Part shown: positions 37,109-45,795 of the stretch, piece by piece
How positions within the stretch are numbered: position 1 is the first letter of the stretch
Layout of the letters: every line of letters begins with the position of its first letter
Source of the DNA: an uncultured Bacillota bacterium
GTDB taxonomy: Bacteria > Bacillota > Clostridia > Peptostreptococcales > Anaerovoracaceae
Direction of reading: 5' to 3'
Assembly (NCBI GenBank): GCA_927441425.1
Contig: CAKMKG010000032.1
Location: 62,001 to 126,000 of the forward strand
Length of the DNA: 64,000 nt
The notes under the pieces: model-generated
The model's database searches: none
The model's input: only the letters and a program-made list of their open reading frames with translations
Told to the model about the DNA's origin: nothing
Position numbers and translations under genes: made by a program

Positions 37109-37974
37109 TGAAGGGTATTATCATTAAGGGGATTGCAGGCTTTTACTATGTAAAGGTTGGGGAGAAAATCTATCAATGCAAAGCGAGGGGTATCTTTAAG
37201 AAGGATGGAATCATACCCTATGTGGGTGATGAAGTCGTGATTGAGGATACCAATAAGGATGAAGCAGTGATTAATGAAATCCTGCCGAGGAAGAATTGCT
37301 TTATTCGTCCCCCCATCGCCAATGTTGATTGCTTTGTCATCGTTGTGGCAGCGGCGAGACCCGACCCGAATCCCGAAATTATCAATAAATTTCTCGTCAT
37401 GGCTGAGAAAAATCATACAGATATCGTGATTTGCATCAACAAAATCGATCTGATCACAGACGAGAAGAGAAACGAAATTGAAGATATATATCAGGGCCTG
37501 TATCCCCTTGTCTGTGTCTGTGGAAAGACTGGTCAAGGGCTTGAGGAACTGGCGGCTTTATTAAGAGATAAAAAGAGTGCTTTGGCGGGACCTTCGGGCG
37601 CCGGCAAGTCTACACTGCTGAATAGGCTTCAGACTCGTTTTACGGCAGAAACAGGGGATATCAGCGAAAAGACAAAGCGAGGGAAGCATACCACAAGACA
37701 CGTAGAAATTTTCGAAACGGATTTTGGCGCGATGCTTTTCGATACACCGGGCTTCACCTCCTTTGACATCCTGGATGCGGAAGAAGATGAACTGCATTTT
37801 TTCTACCCGGAAATATCCTCCCGCGTTGGTGGATGCAAATATGACGACTGCCGCCATATCAAGGAACCCGAATGCTGTATCCGTGAAGCGGTGCAGCAGG
37901 GGAAAATTCATGCATCCCGTTATGAATCCTATGTGAATCAATTGAAAGAAATACAGGAAAAGAAAAAGTATTAG
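37108..37974 (+). CDS. rsgA: Ribosome small-subunit GTPase RsgA
   Basis: 288 residues: N-terminal OB fold, a circularly permuted G domain with the order NKIDL (G4), GPSGAGKSTLLNRL (G1), DTPGF (G3), and a C-terminal zinc knuckle with CKYDDCRHIKEPECCIREA. It helps late 30S maturation. Its ATG overlaps the prkC stop in TGATG, so translation is coupled. Confidence 0.96.
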   Translation: MKGIIIKGIAGFYYVKVGEKIYQCKARGIFKKDGIIPYVGDEVVIEDTNKDEAVINEILPRKNCFIRPPIANVDCFVIVVAAARPDPNPEIINKFLVMAEKNHTDIVICINKIDLITDEKRNEIEDIYQGLYPLVCVCGKTGQGLEELAALLRDKKSALAGPSGAGKSTLLNRLQTRFTAETGDISEKTKRGKHTTRHVEIFETDFGAMLFDTPGFTSFDILDAEEDELHFFYPEISSRVGGCKYDDCRHIKEPECCIREAVQQGKIHASRYESYVNQLKEIQEKKKY

Positions 37975-37998
37975 ATACTGATCAGAGAGGGAGACACA

Positions 37999-38652
37999 AT
38001 GAACCGATTAGCACCATCCTTATTATCCGCAGATTTTTCAAAGCTGGAAGAGCAGGTCGCTCTCATCGAAAGGGCCGGAGCGCAGGTCATACATGTTGAT
38101 GTGATGGACGGTCATTTCGTACCGAATATCAGCTTTGGCGCTGCCGTAATGAAGAGTCTTCTCGGAAAGACAAAGCTGCCCTTTGACGTACATTTGATGA
38201 TCGAAAATCCGGATCAGTATCTGGAGGACTTTGCAACGGAAAATACGGAATATATTACGGTGCATGCGGAAGCCTGTACCCATCTCCACCGTACCGTACA
38301 ACATATCAAATCGTTGGGAATCAAGGCGGGTGTTTCATTGAACCCTGCTACACCGGTTTCCGTCCTGGAGGCCATCTTCGAAGAGCTTGACCTTGTACTG
38401 GTTATGTCGGTCAACCCCGGCTTCGGCGGACAGAGTTTCATTCCCTCAGCCTTGGATAAGATCAAAGCATTACATGAGCTGAAGGCACAGAGAAATCCAA
38501 ATCTCGTGATCGAGGTTGATGGAGGGATTACTCTTGAAAATATCAAAAGCGTAACCGAGGCAGGGGTAGAGCTTGTGGTAGCCGGTTCCACTGTTTTTTG
38601 CGCCCCCAATATCGAGACCCGTGTGAAGGAAATGCTTGAGCTGATCAAATAA
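37999..38652 (+). CDS. rpe: Ribulose-phosphate 3-epimerase
   Basis: 217-residue TIM barrel interconverting ribulose-5-phosphate and xylulose-5-phosphate. Metal-site motifs HVDVMDGHFVPNISFG, DVHLMIENP, VMSVNPGFGGQSFI and VDGGI are intact. Last gene of the stp-prkC-rsgA-rpe unit. The thiamine pyrophosphokinase gene that often follows is absent. Confidence 0.96.
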   Translation: MNRLAPSLLSADFSKLEEQVALIERAGAQVIHVDVMDGHFVPNISFGAAVMKSLLGKTKLPFDVHLMIENPDQYLEDFATENTEYITVHAEACTHLHRTVQHIKSLGIKAGVSLNPATPVSVLEAIFEELDLVLVMSVNPGFGGQSFIPSALDKIKALHELKAQRNPNLVIEVDGGITLENIKSVTEAGVELVVAGSTVFCAPNIETRVKEMLELIK

Positions 38653-38750
38653 CCAGCTACGGTTACTATTAATACAGGCAATGAAATGAATGGAGATATG
38701 ACAGCCTCAAAAGCTGGTTTCCAACGGAGCAAGAGTGGATTATTTTGAAG
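38653..38750 (+). other. Intergenic stretch after rpe
   Basis: No clear gene. It contains a 16-codon open frame starting at the ATG at 38698 (MTASKAGFQRSKSGLF) preceded by GGAG, which could be a leader peptide or chance. No riboswitch fold was recognised. Confidence 0.25.
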
Positions 38751-38803
38751 TACACCCCAAATGTCGGATTATAAAAACGAACATTTGGAAGTGTGCTTTT
38801 TCA
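38751..38803 (+). terminator. Terminator before the pilus locus
   Basis: CCAAATGT (38757-38764) pairs with ACATTTGG (38781-38788), and outside a short mismatch ACAC pairs with GTGT. A TTTTT run follows. Confidence 0.7.
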
Positions 38804-38847
38804 TTTCTTTAGAACAAAAAATAAATGTAAATAAATGTAAATAATGG

Positions 38848-38876
38848 TTGACAAATGGGAAATATATCCTTATTAT
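38848..38876 (+). promoter_or_regulatory. SigA-type promoter of the pilus locus
   Basis: TTGACA (38848-38853), exactly 17 bases, TATTAT (38871-38876), about 55 bases before the CpaB-like gene. Confidence 0.75.
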
Positions 38877-38931
38877 TAAATTACAAAATATGGGAAATGG
38901 TGCGGAGATTTGAATGGTGTGGAGATTTAAA

Positions 38932-39606
38932 ATGAAAGACAATTCTTTGAGAAAAATAAGGTCAATCCTGGGCATACTGCTGATTCTATTGTCCATTGTA
39001 GGCTTGTTCCTTTGGGAATGGAAAGGAAGGGAAATAATTCTAATGGATGAAGTAATCGTTGCGCGGGAAGAAATCAAGAAGGGAACCAAAGTGAGCAGTG
39101 ATCTGTTTCACACAAAGGGCGTTCCGAAAACAAATCTGTTGGAAGGTGCACTCACTCCAGATGATATGGAGCTTTTACAGGGAAAAGAAACATCCCAGCT
39201 CATTGCAAAAAATAATCAAATCATTACGGCCTATTTCAGGGAGGATACTTTTTATCTGGGAAAGGAGGAATCCGTATTTGTGATCGATTCAAACTGGATT
39301 GCAATGAGAAGCAGTGCGCTAAGAAGAGGGGATATAGTAGACATTTATGGGAGCAATGGGATGGTACTATTGGGTACATTTCAGATCGCCTTTGTGAAGG
39401 ACGCATCTGAAAGAGAGGTACGGAATGTGGCGGAGGAAACAATGGGTAAGCCTGGAAATGAAATTCTGGAAAGAACCGACAGCACTTCCGTCATCGACCA
39501 TATCGAGATCATATCGACTTTTGATGAATACGAAAATATTTTGAACAGCGTCAATGGAACCACACCGACGGCGCTGATCATTGTACAGAGGGGGGGAGCG
39601 TATTGA
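38932..39606 (+). CDS. CpaB/RcpC-like pilus assembly protein with SAF domain
   Basis: 224 residues: N-terminal membrane helix (about 12-28), then a SAF-type region (EVIVAREEIKKGTKVSSDLF) and an RcpC-like stretch with ALRRGDIVDIYG. This matches CpaB/RcpC of Tad/Flp pilus systems, which acts outside the membrane on pilus assembly. Two starts compete, the ATGs at 38914 and 38932, each preceded by GGAGATTT; the second is used here. Its stop overlaps the TTG start of the interrupted CpaE-like gene, so the pilus genes formed one operon before the insertion. Confidence 0.8.
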   Translation: MKDNSLRKIRSILGILLILLSIVGLFLWEWKGREIILMDEVIVAREEIKKGTKVSSDLFHTKGVPKTNLLEGALTPDDMELLQGKETSQLIAKNNQIITAYFREDTFYLGKEESVFVIDSNWIAMRSSALRRGDIVDIYGSNGMVLLGTFQIAFVKDASEREVRNVAEETMGKPGNEILERTDSTSVIDHIEIISTFDEYENILNSVNGTTPTALIIVQRGGAY

Positions 39607-39652
39607 TTCATAATCTGTTTGCTTTTTTCGGAGCGGATCATAAGGTCGGAAC
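39603..39652 (+). pseudogene. 5' fragment of the interrupted CpaE/TadZ-like gene
   Basis: A TTG overlapping the upstream stop opens a frame reading MIHNLFAFFGADHKVGT. The element junction then interrupts it, and the frame runs into element DNA and stops after 25 codons. Joined to 60463 it continues as TMIAQSVAE, restoring the start and P-loop-like region of the CpaE-like protein (259 residues in all). Confidence 0.85.
39646..39652 (+). repeat. attL core TCGGAAC
   Basis: Seven-base direct repeat with attR. The rebuilt host site reads GGTCGGAACGACC, a perfect inverted repeat of GGTCG/CGACC around GAA, as expected for a tyrosine-recombinase core site. Confidence 0.8.
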
Positions 39653-39751
39653 ATTGGTTAAGCGGTTTTTACGACTTTAAACACCTTTCAATACATGGTT
39701 ATATCTTCGCATTTATAGGCATATTCTACTTCATACCTTTAAGCAGTATTT

Positions 39752-39791
39752 GTTGAATTATTATAAGTTAGTTGAATTATAATTGAATTAT
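39752..39791 (+). repeat. Left arm-type integrase sites
   Basis: GTTGAATTAT at 39752-39761 and 39771-39780, and ATTGAATTAT at 39782-39791, all in the same direction. The same decamer occurs twice at the right end of the element. Best read as arm-binding sites of the integrase N-terminal domain. Confidence 0.65.
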
Positions 39792-39799
39792 AAATAATA

Positions 39800-39830
39800 A
39801 AAAAGACGAGGTTTTCCGCCCCATCTTCTT
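39800..39830 (-). terminator. Terminator of the integrase gene
   Basis: On the minus strand AAGATGGGG pairs with CCTCGTCTT (two G-U pairs) around seven bases, followed by TTTTTTA. Confidence 0.7.
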
Positions 39831-39835
39831 AAATT

Positions 39836-41053
39836 TTATTTTGCTCTTTTCAATACCACATCGGATATACATTTCGACGCTTCTTCATTGGCCTGTTTCA
39901 TCAATTCCGCATATACGTCAACTGTTGTGCTAACCTTTTCATGCCCCAGGGATTTCGATACTGTAACAATGTCAATACCCTTTGAAATTAATATGCTCGC
40001 ATAGGTATGCCGGAAAGCGTGGGGGTTTAGGTGGGGGAGGCCATTTTCCTTTGTGAAATCGTTCAGCCAGTGGTTAATGCTTGCTGGGTGCATTGGGTTG
40101 CCGGGGTTTCCTTCCTCCTGGACGAAGATCAATTTACTGTCTTTCCACTTGGGGTCACTCTGCCATCTATCGCCGTTTTTTAGCTTCTGTTCCGCATAAT
40201 AGGCCTTATATTGCGTGAAGAGCTGCATTACTTCATCGGGGAGCTTAATCATTCTAGATTTACCCGATTTGGTAGTGTCGAGGTATAGGCCATCTTTAGG
40301 GGTGTACTGTAGATTATTTGTGACTCTGATCTGTTTCTTCACGTAGTCTACATCATCCCATGTTAGGCCTAAAATTTCGCCCTTACGGCATCCAGTAATC
40401 AAGAGCAAATAGGTAAAGAGTTTCCACTTAATCGGCTGCTCATTCAAGCAATCAACGATCCTGTCGACCTCTTCGACCTGATACGGTTTGACGTTGGCCC
40501 TTTCCTTTTTAGGAGAGGTGGCTTTTTCGGCTGGGTTGTATGGGATCAGCATTTCCTTTTCGGCCTGTCCTAGAATAGCAGAAATCAAAGAATGATGCTG
40601 TTTTATTACTCCACCAGATAGCTTGCCGCCAGTTCTTTTATTTAAGCCGTCTTTAGATAATTCCTCATAGAGAAGGTTCAAGTGTTGCGGCCTTATGTCA
40701 GAAATTTTAATATGACCAATGCCATCCTTGATTCTACCGATCAGAGCATCATAACGGTTCAAGGTGCTTTTTTTAACTCCTGCGCGCTCTTTTAGTTTCA
40801 GGACATAATCAGCGTACTGAGCAAAGTTTTGCTTGCTGTCTGGAGCAGTTCCTTCCTTACATTGCCTTTCATATATAATAGCCTGTTTGCTTGCCTCTTT
40901 TATTGCCCTCGCTTCTGTCCAACCCTCCGGCACTTCAAAGGTAGTGGAGAAAGGCTTAAGCTGCTTGCCGGAAGAATCCCTTCCCCGGTGTACCCTTATT
41001 GAAAACGATATCAATTCTCCGCTTTTATTTCTGCGTTCCTGAATGTTCGCCAT
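39836..41053 (-). CDS. int: Tyrosine site-specific integrase
   Basis: 405 residues: an N-terminal AP2-like arm-binding domain (1-60), SAM-like core-binding domain (about 75-175), and catalytic domain with Arg223 in TGCRKGE, His345 and Arg348 in HAFRH, His371 in GHEKVSTT and nucleophile Tyr381 in VDVYAEL. It lies just inside the left end and reads toward it, as usual for Int of low-GC phages and PICIs. It would catalyse integration at the CpaE-like target and excision together with the excisionase-like protein. Confidence 0.95.
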   Translation of the reverse strand: MANIQERRNKSGELISFSIRVHRGRDSSGKQLKPFSTTFEVPEGWTEARAIKEASKQAIIYERQCKEGTAPDSKQNFAQYADYVLKLKERAGVKKSTLNRYDALIGRIKDGIGHIKISDIRPQHLNLLYEELSKDGLNKRTGGKLSGGVIKQHHSLISAILGQAEKEMLIPYNPAEKATSPKKERANVKPYQVEEVDRIVDCLNEQPIKWKLFTYLLLITGCRKGEILGLTWDDVDYVKKQIRVTNNLQYTPKDGLYLDTTKSGKSRMIKLPDEVMQLFTQYKAYYAEQKLKNGDRWQSDPKWKDSKLIFVQEEGNPGNPMHPASINHWLNDFTKENGLPHLNPHAFRHTYASILISKGIDIVTVSKSLGHEKVSTTVDVYAELMKQANEEASKCISDVVLKRAK

Positions 41054-41131
41054 TTCTCTGTTCCTCCTTAAATTCTTTCAGTCGGGTTGCTAGCTGTGAG
41101 TCGTTGTCTTGCTGTCTAGGCGTCCAACTGC

Positions 41132-42064
41132 TCATTTATTTTTATATTTCTTCTGGGATATAAGCCATTTTATATATTCTTCTTCACTCATTTTTTCTTT
41201 TAGATCATCAGAGGTTATCATAAATGCTTTTAGATGTATTTCTGCCGCTTCTTGCTTTCGTAAGTCTCTTGTAAGTGTGCGCCTATATAACGCATTATAG
41301 GTACGTTTATATTCCTGGTATATGGGGTTTTGGCTTTCTCTCTCTAATTGTTTTTTGTACTTCATCGCTTCTTTACATGTTTTATCTGTATATTCGGGGC
41401 TTAGTCCATTGCAGTATTGCTCATTTGCCCTTTGGGGGACAAATATCTTTCCGCAATGCTGGCATTTTTTTATTATGTTTTCGCTTCTAAATATATGATC
41501 CAATGTTGCAAGAGGAACGTCAATTATATGCGCACAATTATAAACAATAGGCTTTTGCCCCTCGCTTATATAGTATAAAAAAATTCTGTCTAATTCATTA
41601 TTGCTTATAGGTGAATAATTAAGTCCATCGGAAAAAAAACCACTATGCAACATGTCCGATCTCGACATGCTCATATATTCATCACTGAAAAGAACCTTAC
41701 ATATTGCCCCATAACATTCAGATGTACAATACTCTTTGTGTTCAGTCAAATAATTAATTAGATTGGCCATATGAAAGTATTGCAATTCTTTGTGTGCTAC
41801 ACCAATCCAACCCTTAGTGCTTTCTACCTTTTCTACTCGTTGTTTTCTCTTTTCTACAAATGCCATAAAACAATTTAGCTGATTACATATTTCAAATTCT
41901 TCTCTTTTTTCATCTATTAAATCAGTATTTATCTCTTCCAAGAAATGAAGCGTAGGCATTGCCTCTTTTAAAATGCTCTTTTTTGATTTTGAAGCAAATA
42001 AAAAACCAATACTTTCTTCATTCTCTTTAAAATTCATTGAAAATGGAAGGTTTAATGCATACAT
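41132..42064 (-). CDS. DUF6076-like protein with C-terminal zinc-finger motif
   Basis: 310 residues. The N-terminal two thirds is helical without a recognised motif. The C-terminal part carries KKCQHCGKIFVPQR and, after 12 more residues, a further cysteine pair region (YCNG...TDKTCKE), a zinc-ribbon pattern. Proteins of this layout (DUF6076) are frequent beside integrases in Clostridia; function unknown. GAAGGG nine bases upstream selects the ATG at 42064 over an earlier open start. AT-rich codon use sets it apart from the flanking chromosome. Confidence 0.7.
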   Translation of the reverse strand: MYALNLPFSMNFKENEESIGFLFASKSKKSILKEAMPTLHFLEEINTDLIDEKREEFEICNQLNCFMAFVEKRKQRVEKVESTKGWIGVAHKELQYFHMANLINYLTEHKEYCTSECYGAICKVLFSDEYMSMSRSDMLHSGFFSDGLNYSPISNNELDRIFLYYISEGQKPIVYNCAHIIDVPLATLDHIFRSENIIKKCQHCGKIFVPQRANEQYCNGLSPEYTDKTCKEAMKYKKQLERESQNPIYQEYKRTYNALYRRTLTRDLRKQEAAEIHLKAFMITSDDLKEKMSEEEYIKWLISQKKYKNK

Positions 42065-42150
42065 TTGTTGTTTCCCTTCAAATACAGTAAAATAAAAACA
42101 ATTAAACACTTGTTGTTTCCTTGATTATATTTTAGAATAAAAACAACAAT
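42063..42150. promoter_or_regulatory. Divergent regulatory region with TTGTTGTTT repeats
   Basis: TTGTTGTTTCC occurs at about 42065 and 42110 and the inverted AAACAACAA at 42141-42149. Together they lie between the minus-strand DUF6076-like gene and the HTH gene. They are candidate operators of the element's genetic switch. Confidence 0.45.
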
Positions 42151-42184
42151 AATGCAACAACTATTTATTGAAAGGAGAAAAAAC

Positions 42185-42361
42185 ATGGCAAACCAGGAAA
42201 TCAGAGAATTGGCAAACAAGAGCGGCATTAGACTTTGGCGGATCGCAGACAGGATGGGGATCAATGACGGTAATTTATCCCGAAGGCTAAGACGCGAACT
42301 CCCCGAAGCAGAAAAAGAAAGAGTTGTCAAGATCATCGAAGAATTGAAAAAGGAGGCGTAA
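42185..42361 (+). CDS. Small HTH DNA-binding protein
   Basis: 58 residues. The core reads ELANKSGIRLWRIADRMGINDGNLSRRLR, a helix-turn-helix like those of phage Cro/repressor-type proteins, followed by a charged helix. GAAAGGAG precedes the ATG at 42185. It is first in the rightward early operon, next to the repeat-rich control region, so a switch regulator is likely. Confidence 0.75.
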   Translation: MANQEIRELANKSGIRLWRIADRMGINDGNLSRRLRRELPEAEKERVVKIIEELKKEA

Positions 42362-42364
42362 TGG

Positions 42365-42619
42365 ATGGAACAACTGATGAATACCATTAACGGAACGTAT
42401 GAGAGAGCCGTTAAGGAAGGGTTAGGCATATCAAAGAACCTCCTCCGCAGCTTGGTCAAGTCTAACACGATCCCCTATGTGCGAGTGGGGAACAATCAAG
42501 TACTTATTAATTTTTCGGTGCTGCAAAACTTTCTTATTACTGGTACGGCTCAACCTCCAGAGCTAAAAGCAAACGGAGAAATAAGGCGGATACCGGAAAG
42601 ATTGACGGCGGCACGATGA
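42365..42619 (+). CDS. Excisionase-like DNA-binding protein
   Basis: 84 residues with the MerR-like winged-helix pattern of excisionases: GLGISKNLLRSLVKSNTIPYVRVGNNQVLINFSVLQNFL, seen here from about residue 20. A basic C-terminal tail follows. Located right after the HTH gene, it is the likely directionality factor for Int or an early regulator. Confidence 0.7.
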   Translation: MEQLMNTINGTYERAVKEGLGISKNLLRSLVKSNTIPYVRVGNNQVLINFSVLQNFLITGTAQPPELKANGEIRRIPERLTAAR

Positions 42620-42661
42620 AGGGGGGCGGCAAATGAATTATAAGCAGACAGAAACGGGGTG

Positions 42662-43396
42662 ATGGGCTTGCAAGGTTACATTAAATTATATAGGAAGCTA
42701 CTTGAAAACCCTGTATTCCAGAATTCCAGCTTATTGAAAGTATTTATCTGGTGCCTGTTGAAAGCCACTCATAAAGAGCGTATCCAGGTTGTTGGATTAC
42801 AAAAAGTTAAGTTGTTACCGGGCCAATTCGTTTATGGAAGAAATAAGGCAGCGGAAGAATTGAAGCTAAAACCATCAACGGCGCACAAATACATGCTGTG
42901 GTTAAAAGATGATGGAATTTTGAACATCCACGGTAACAACAGATTTTCTCTTGTAACCGTTGCAAATTGGGAGTTGTACCAAGTAAAGGATGATGAAAAT
43001 AACAGCAAAAGTGACAGCAAAATAACAGCAACGGAACAGCAACGTGACACAAACAAGAATGTAAAGAATATAAAGAATAATATATATGTCGATTTCCTTG
43101 AACAAATATGGAAACTGTACCCGATAAAAAAGGGTAAGGCCAGCATAAACAATACCCAAATAAAAAAACTCTACCATATTGGTTTAGAAGAAATTACAAG
43201 AGCAATCGACCGCTATAAAAAAGAAATTGAAACCAAGCAAACGGAAAAACAGTTCATCAAACACGGAAGTACGTTCTTCAATAGTGGCTATGTGGATTAC
43301 TTAGATGCTAACTACCAGCCAGAAGAAGCGGACAAGCCGAAGACAAGTACAAAAGAAGTAATTATCCCCGAGTGGTATAAGGAAGGTGACAAATGA
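42662..43396 (+). CDS. DnaD-type replication initiator
   Basis: 244 residues. The N-terminal winged helix (GYIKLYRKLLENPVF, GQFVYGRNKAAEELKLKPST, LKDDGILNIHG) is typical of phage and plasmid DnaD-like initiators. A low-complexity basic linker follows and then a C-terminal DnaD-like helical domain. Its ATG overlaps the stop of a nine-codon upstream open frame (42633-42662) in TGATG, suggesting translational coupling. It overlaps the helicase start by four bases. Confidence 0.75.
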   Translation: MGLQGYIKLYRKLLENPVFQNSSLLKVFIWCLLKATHKERIQVVGLQKVKLLPGQFVYGRNKAAEELKLKPSTAHKYMLWLKDDGILNIHGNNRFSLVTVANWELYQVKDDENNSKSDSKITATEQQRDTNKNVKNIKNNIYVDFLEQIWKLYPIKKGKASINNTQIKKLYHIGLEEITRAIDRYKKEIETKQTEKQFIKHGSTFFNSGYVDYLDANYQPEEADKPKTSTKEVIIPEWYKEGDK

Positions 43397-44562
43397 AAGA
43401 CTGTGAGCAAATACTACTATCTGCATGGATCAGTGGAGATAACAAGGAACATATTAAAGAATTCGACCATTTTACATATTTTCCTGAACTGTTTGAGGCA
43501 ATCCGCAAGATGAGGCCGAAGGACATAAACATCTTAACAGTATCAAAGACAGCCAGAATTAAATTATCCGAACTCGCGAAGTTTACTTCCGAGTATATGC
43601 CGGTCATGTATGATCCATACTACCGCACCAAAAAAGAAGAAAAAATAAAGGCTATGCTGCTTGACCTCGCCAAAGACCCGAACAGCATAACCCAAGAGTC
43701 GGTTGAAGCGGTCTACAAAGAGTTTGACACACTCCATGCCGTAAGAGTAAAGGAACCTACCGACCTATGCGAATCTTACAAGAATGAGCTTGAAAAGCGC
43801 AAAACGGTTGAGCCTTTAAAATACGGACTGCCTACGTTGGATTTTATCACAGGCGGAATCAGAAGACAAGAACTAACCACGATAGCAGCAAGGCCGAGCG
43901 TTGGTAAGACCGCAATTTCCCTTCAAATTGCTTTCAATCTTGCACTTAAAAAACATAAGGTTTTGTTCTTCCCGCTGGAAATGGCACCATTTCAGCTCAT
44001 GGAAAGAATTGCATGCAGGGAAACAAATATCAAACATGAGAAGCTGAAAAATCCTTCCAAGATGGACGAGAAAGATAAGGAAATGCTGAAAAACTTTTTC
44101 GAGATATACGGCCCGGTTGTGAATCCATATCTGTATATTATCGACGGGGTTTCACGCCTTGCGGAGATCAAGCGGTATATTGAACACTACAAGCCGGAAG
44201 TTGTGTTTATAGATCAACTGACACAACTTGACGAAAACAAGAAATTTAATACGATCAGAGAACAGTTTTCTTATATGACCCAAAATCTAAAGGCATTTAC
44301 AATGTCAATGGACATTCCCATCATTCTGCTTTGCCAGATAAGCAGATCAGGCGAGAACAAGGCGCCTACATTTACTGACCTAAAGGAGTCGGGAAGTATT
44401 GAAGAGACCAGCGACAACATAATCGCCCTACATCAAACGGACGAAGCTATTGGGGATTGCACCCCGACAGACTTAATAATCCTAAAGCAAAGAAACGGCA
44501 AGCGTGATGTAAAAATCCCGTGCATGTACCGCAACGAGAAGTTTATTTTTCAAGAAGTTTAA
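43393..44562 (+). CDS. DnaB-type replicative helicase
   Basis: 389 residues: a shortened N-terminal domain and a RecA-like core with GLPTLDFITGGIRRQELTTIAARPSVG leading into GKTAISL (Walker A), FFPLEMAPFQLMERI, VVFIDQLTQL (Walker B) and CQISRSGENKAPTFTDLKESGSIEE. It is much like the element-encoded DnaB helicases of prophages and is expected to work with the preceding initiator. Confidence 0.9.
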   Translation: MKDCEQILLSAWISGDNKEHIKEFDHFTYFPELFEAIRKMRPKDINILTVSKTARIKLSELAKFTSEYMPVMYDPYYRTKKEEKIKAMLLDLAKDPNSITQESVEAVYKEFDTLHAVRVKEPTDLCESYKNELEKRKTVEPLKYGLPTLDFITGGIRRQELTTIAARPSVGKTAISLQIAFNLALKKHKVLFFPLEMAPFQLMERIACRETNIKHEKLKNPSKMDEKDKEMLKNFFEIYGPVVNPYLYIIDGVSRLAEIKRYIEHYKPEVVFIDQLTQLDENKKFNTIREQFSYMTQNLKAFTMSMDIPIILLCQISRSGENKAPTFTDLKESGSIEETSDNIIALHQTDEAIGDCTPTDLIILKQRNGKRDVKIPCMYRNEKFIFQEV

Positions 44563-44583
44563 AAAAAGGAGAGGGGAACTGAT

Positions 44584-44880
44584 ATGAAAGCTAAAACGCA
44601 GGACGGGCTTACCGTTATACCCTGCCAGGCCATTAGTAGCCAGTACAACGATCAATATAAAGCATGGGAAATCAATTGTATTAGCCCGTTCACGGGCAAG
44701 GAAATCAAGTTGCTTGGAACATATTCAGACGAGGCACAGCACCGAAACGTCTTCTCCGAGCTACAGGGTTGGCTTGAAGATAGGAGCCGGAAGTATCGGA
44801 CGTATTATATGCCACCGGATATTCAGGCCATTACAGAGACAGGCATATCATTTACAGACCTAACGCTTGAAATGGAATAA
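44584..44880 (+). CDS. Hypothetical protein of the replication module (98 aa)
   Basis: 98 residues, beta-rich then helical (ISSQYNDQYKAWEINCISPFTG). GGAGAGGGG lies upstream. No recognised family. Same operon as the helicase. Confidence 0.6.
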   Translation: MKAKTQDGLTVIPCQAISSQYNDQYKAWEINCISPFTGKEIKLLGTYSDEAQHRNVFSELQGWLEDRSRKYRTYYMPPDIQAITETGISFTDLTLEME

Positions 44881-44945
44881 CTTGATATCCGATAAAAACG
44901 AACCAACCGTTACAGTAAATAAAAGTATTTGAAAGGTGTAAAAAA

Positions 44946-45470
44946 ATGTTAAAAGACAAAATTATGAATTTCATGATCATAGAGGGAGTAAGCACAAAGG
45001 ATATTGAAAAGGCATTGCGGGAAATCGAACTTGAATCAACTCCATTTACTGACATTCCAAAAGATGAACAGATCGATTATTTTATCGGACGGCTAAGCGC
45101 CAGCGACCATGAGGCTGAAATTGCAGATATGCTATGCACGTGCACGGCTTATAACGACAAAACGTTTGAAATGATAGCAAATAATCCGGCGTATCAGAAA
45201 TACTGTGAGCACGACAGCAGCTCACTAAAAGAGTTGTTAAATGGCGGTATTTTAAGTGCAGACGATCCATTTGAAGAACAAGATGTTTGGGATCTGATTT
45301 TTAATGTGTTGGGAATCAATATGATTTTTAAATGCTTTGACGATGATCAATTCAGATGGCATTACCTTGAAAAAATAATCAGAATCACCTCATGCAATGA
45401 AAAAGAATTAAGAAAAGCCGCAGATGAGATTTTGAAAGAGGCAGAGATTGAATACGGTGTAAAAGAATAA
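44946..45470 (+). CDS. Hypothetical protein (174 aa)
   Basis: Acidic, mainly helical protein of 174 residues with AAAGGTG upstream of the ATG. No cysteine cluster or nucleotide motif. Not recognised. Confidence 0.6.
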   Translation: MLKDKIMNFMIIEGVSTKDIEKALREIELESTPFTDIPKDEQIDYFIGRLSASDHEAEIADMLCTCTAYNDKTFEMIANNPAYQKYCEHDSSSLKELLNGGILSADDPFEEQDVWDLIFNVLGINMIFKCFDDDQFRWHYLEKIIRITSCNEKELRKAADEILKEAEIEYGVKE

Positions 45471-45494
45471 TCCCGGAATGAAAATCTAGGGGGA

Positions 45495-45556
45495 GGGGGT
45501 TGCCTAATCAGCGTAAAACCAAGCAAGTATTAATCCTCTTGTTAGGTTTCCCCCTT
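45495..45556 (+). other. G-rich / C-rich inverted repeat between operon parts
   Basis: GGGGG-ttg-CCTAA (from 45495) faces TTAGG-ttt-CCCCC (to 45555). The long internal loop and lack of a clean T run make this either a weak terminator or a structured leader of the next small gene. Confidence 0.35.
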
Positions 45557-45615
45557 TATATAGGGTTGGCGTAGCTGCCCCTGGTTGAAATTGACATAAG
45601 AAAGGAGATGAATAC

Positions 45616-45795
45616 ATGAGCGGAAAAGAACTGATAGAGGCACTCGCTACCGGCGTTATCCTTGCATCAGATGATATATCGAGTATTGAGAAAACACCTG
45701 CGGAAGAAATCAAGGAAGCGCTTATCGACAGATTTAAACAGCAATATACGTTAGTTCTTACCAGGGAGCAGGAAAGGAGAAAGGGTATTGGATAA
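45616..45795 (+). CDS. Small acidic protein upstream of terS (59 aa)
   Basis: 59 codons with AAAGGAG upstream. The product is a two-helix protein (GKELIEALATGVILAS, PAEEIKEALIDRFKQQYTLVL). It overlaps the terminase start by eight bases, so the two are translationally linked. Function unknown. Confidence 0.6.
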   Translation: MSGKELIEALATGVILASDDISSIEKTPAEEIKEALIDRFKQQYTLVLTREQERRKGIG

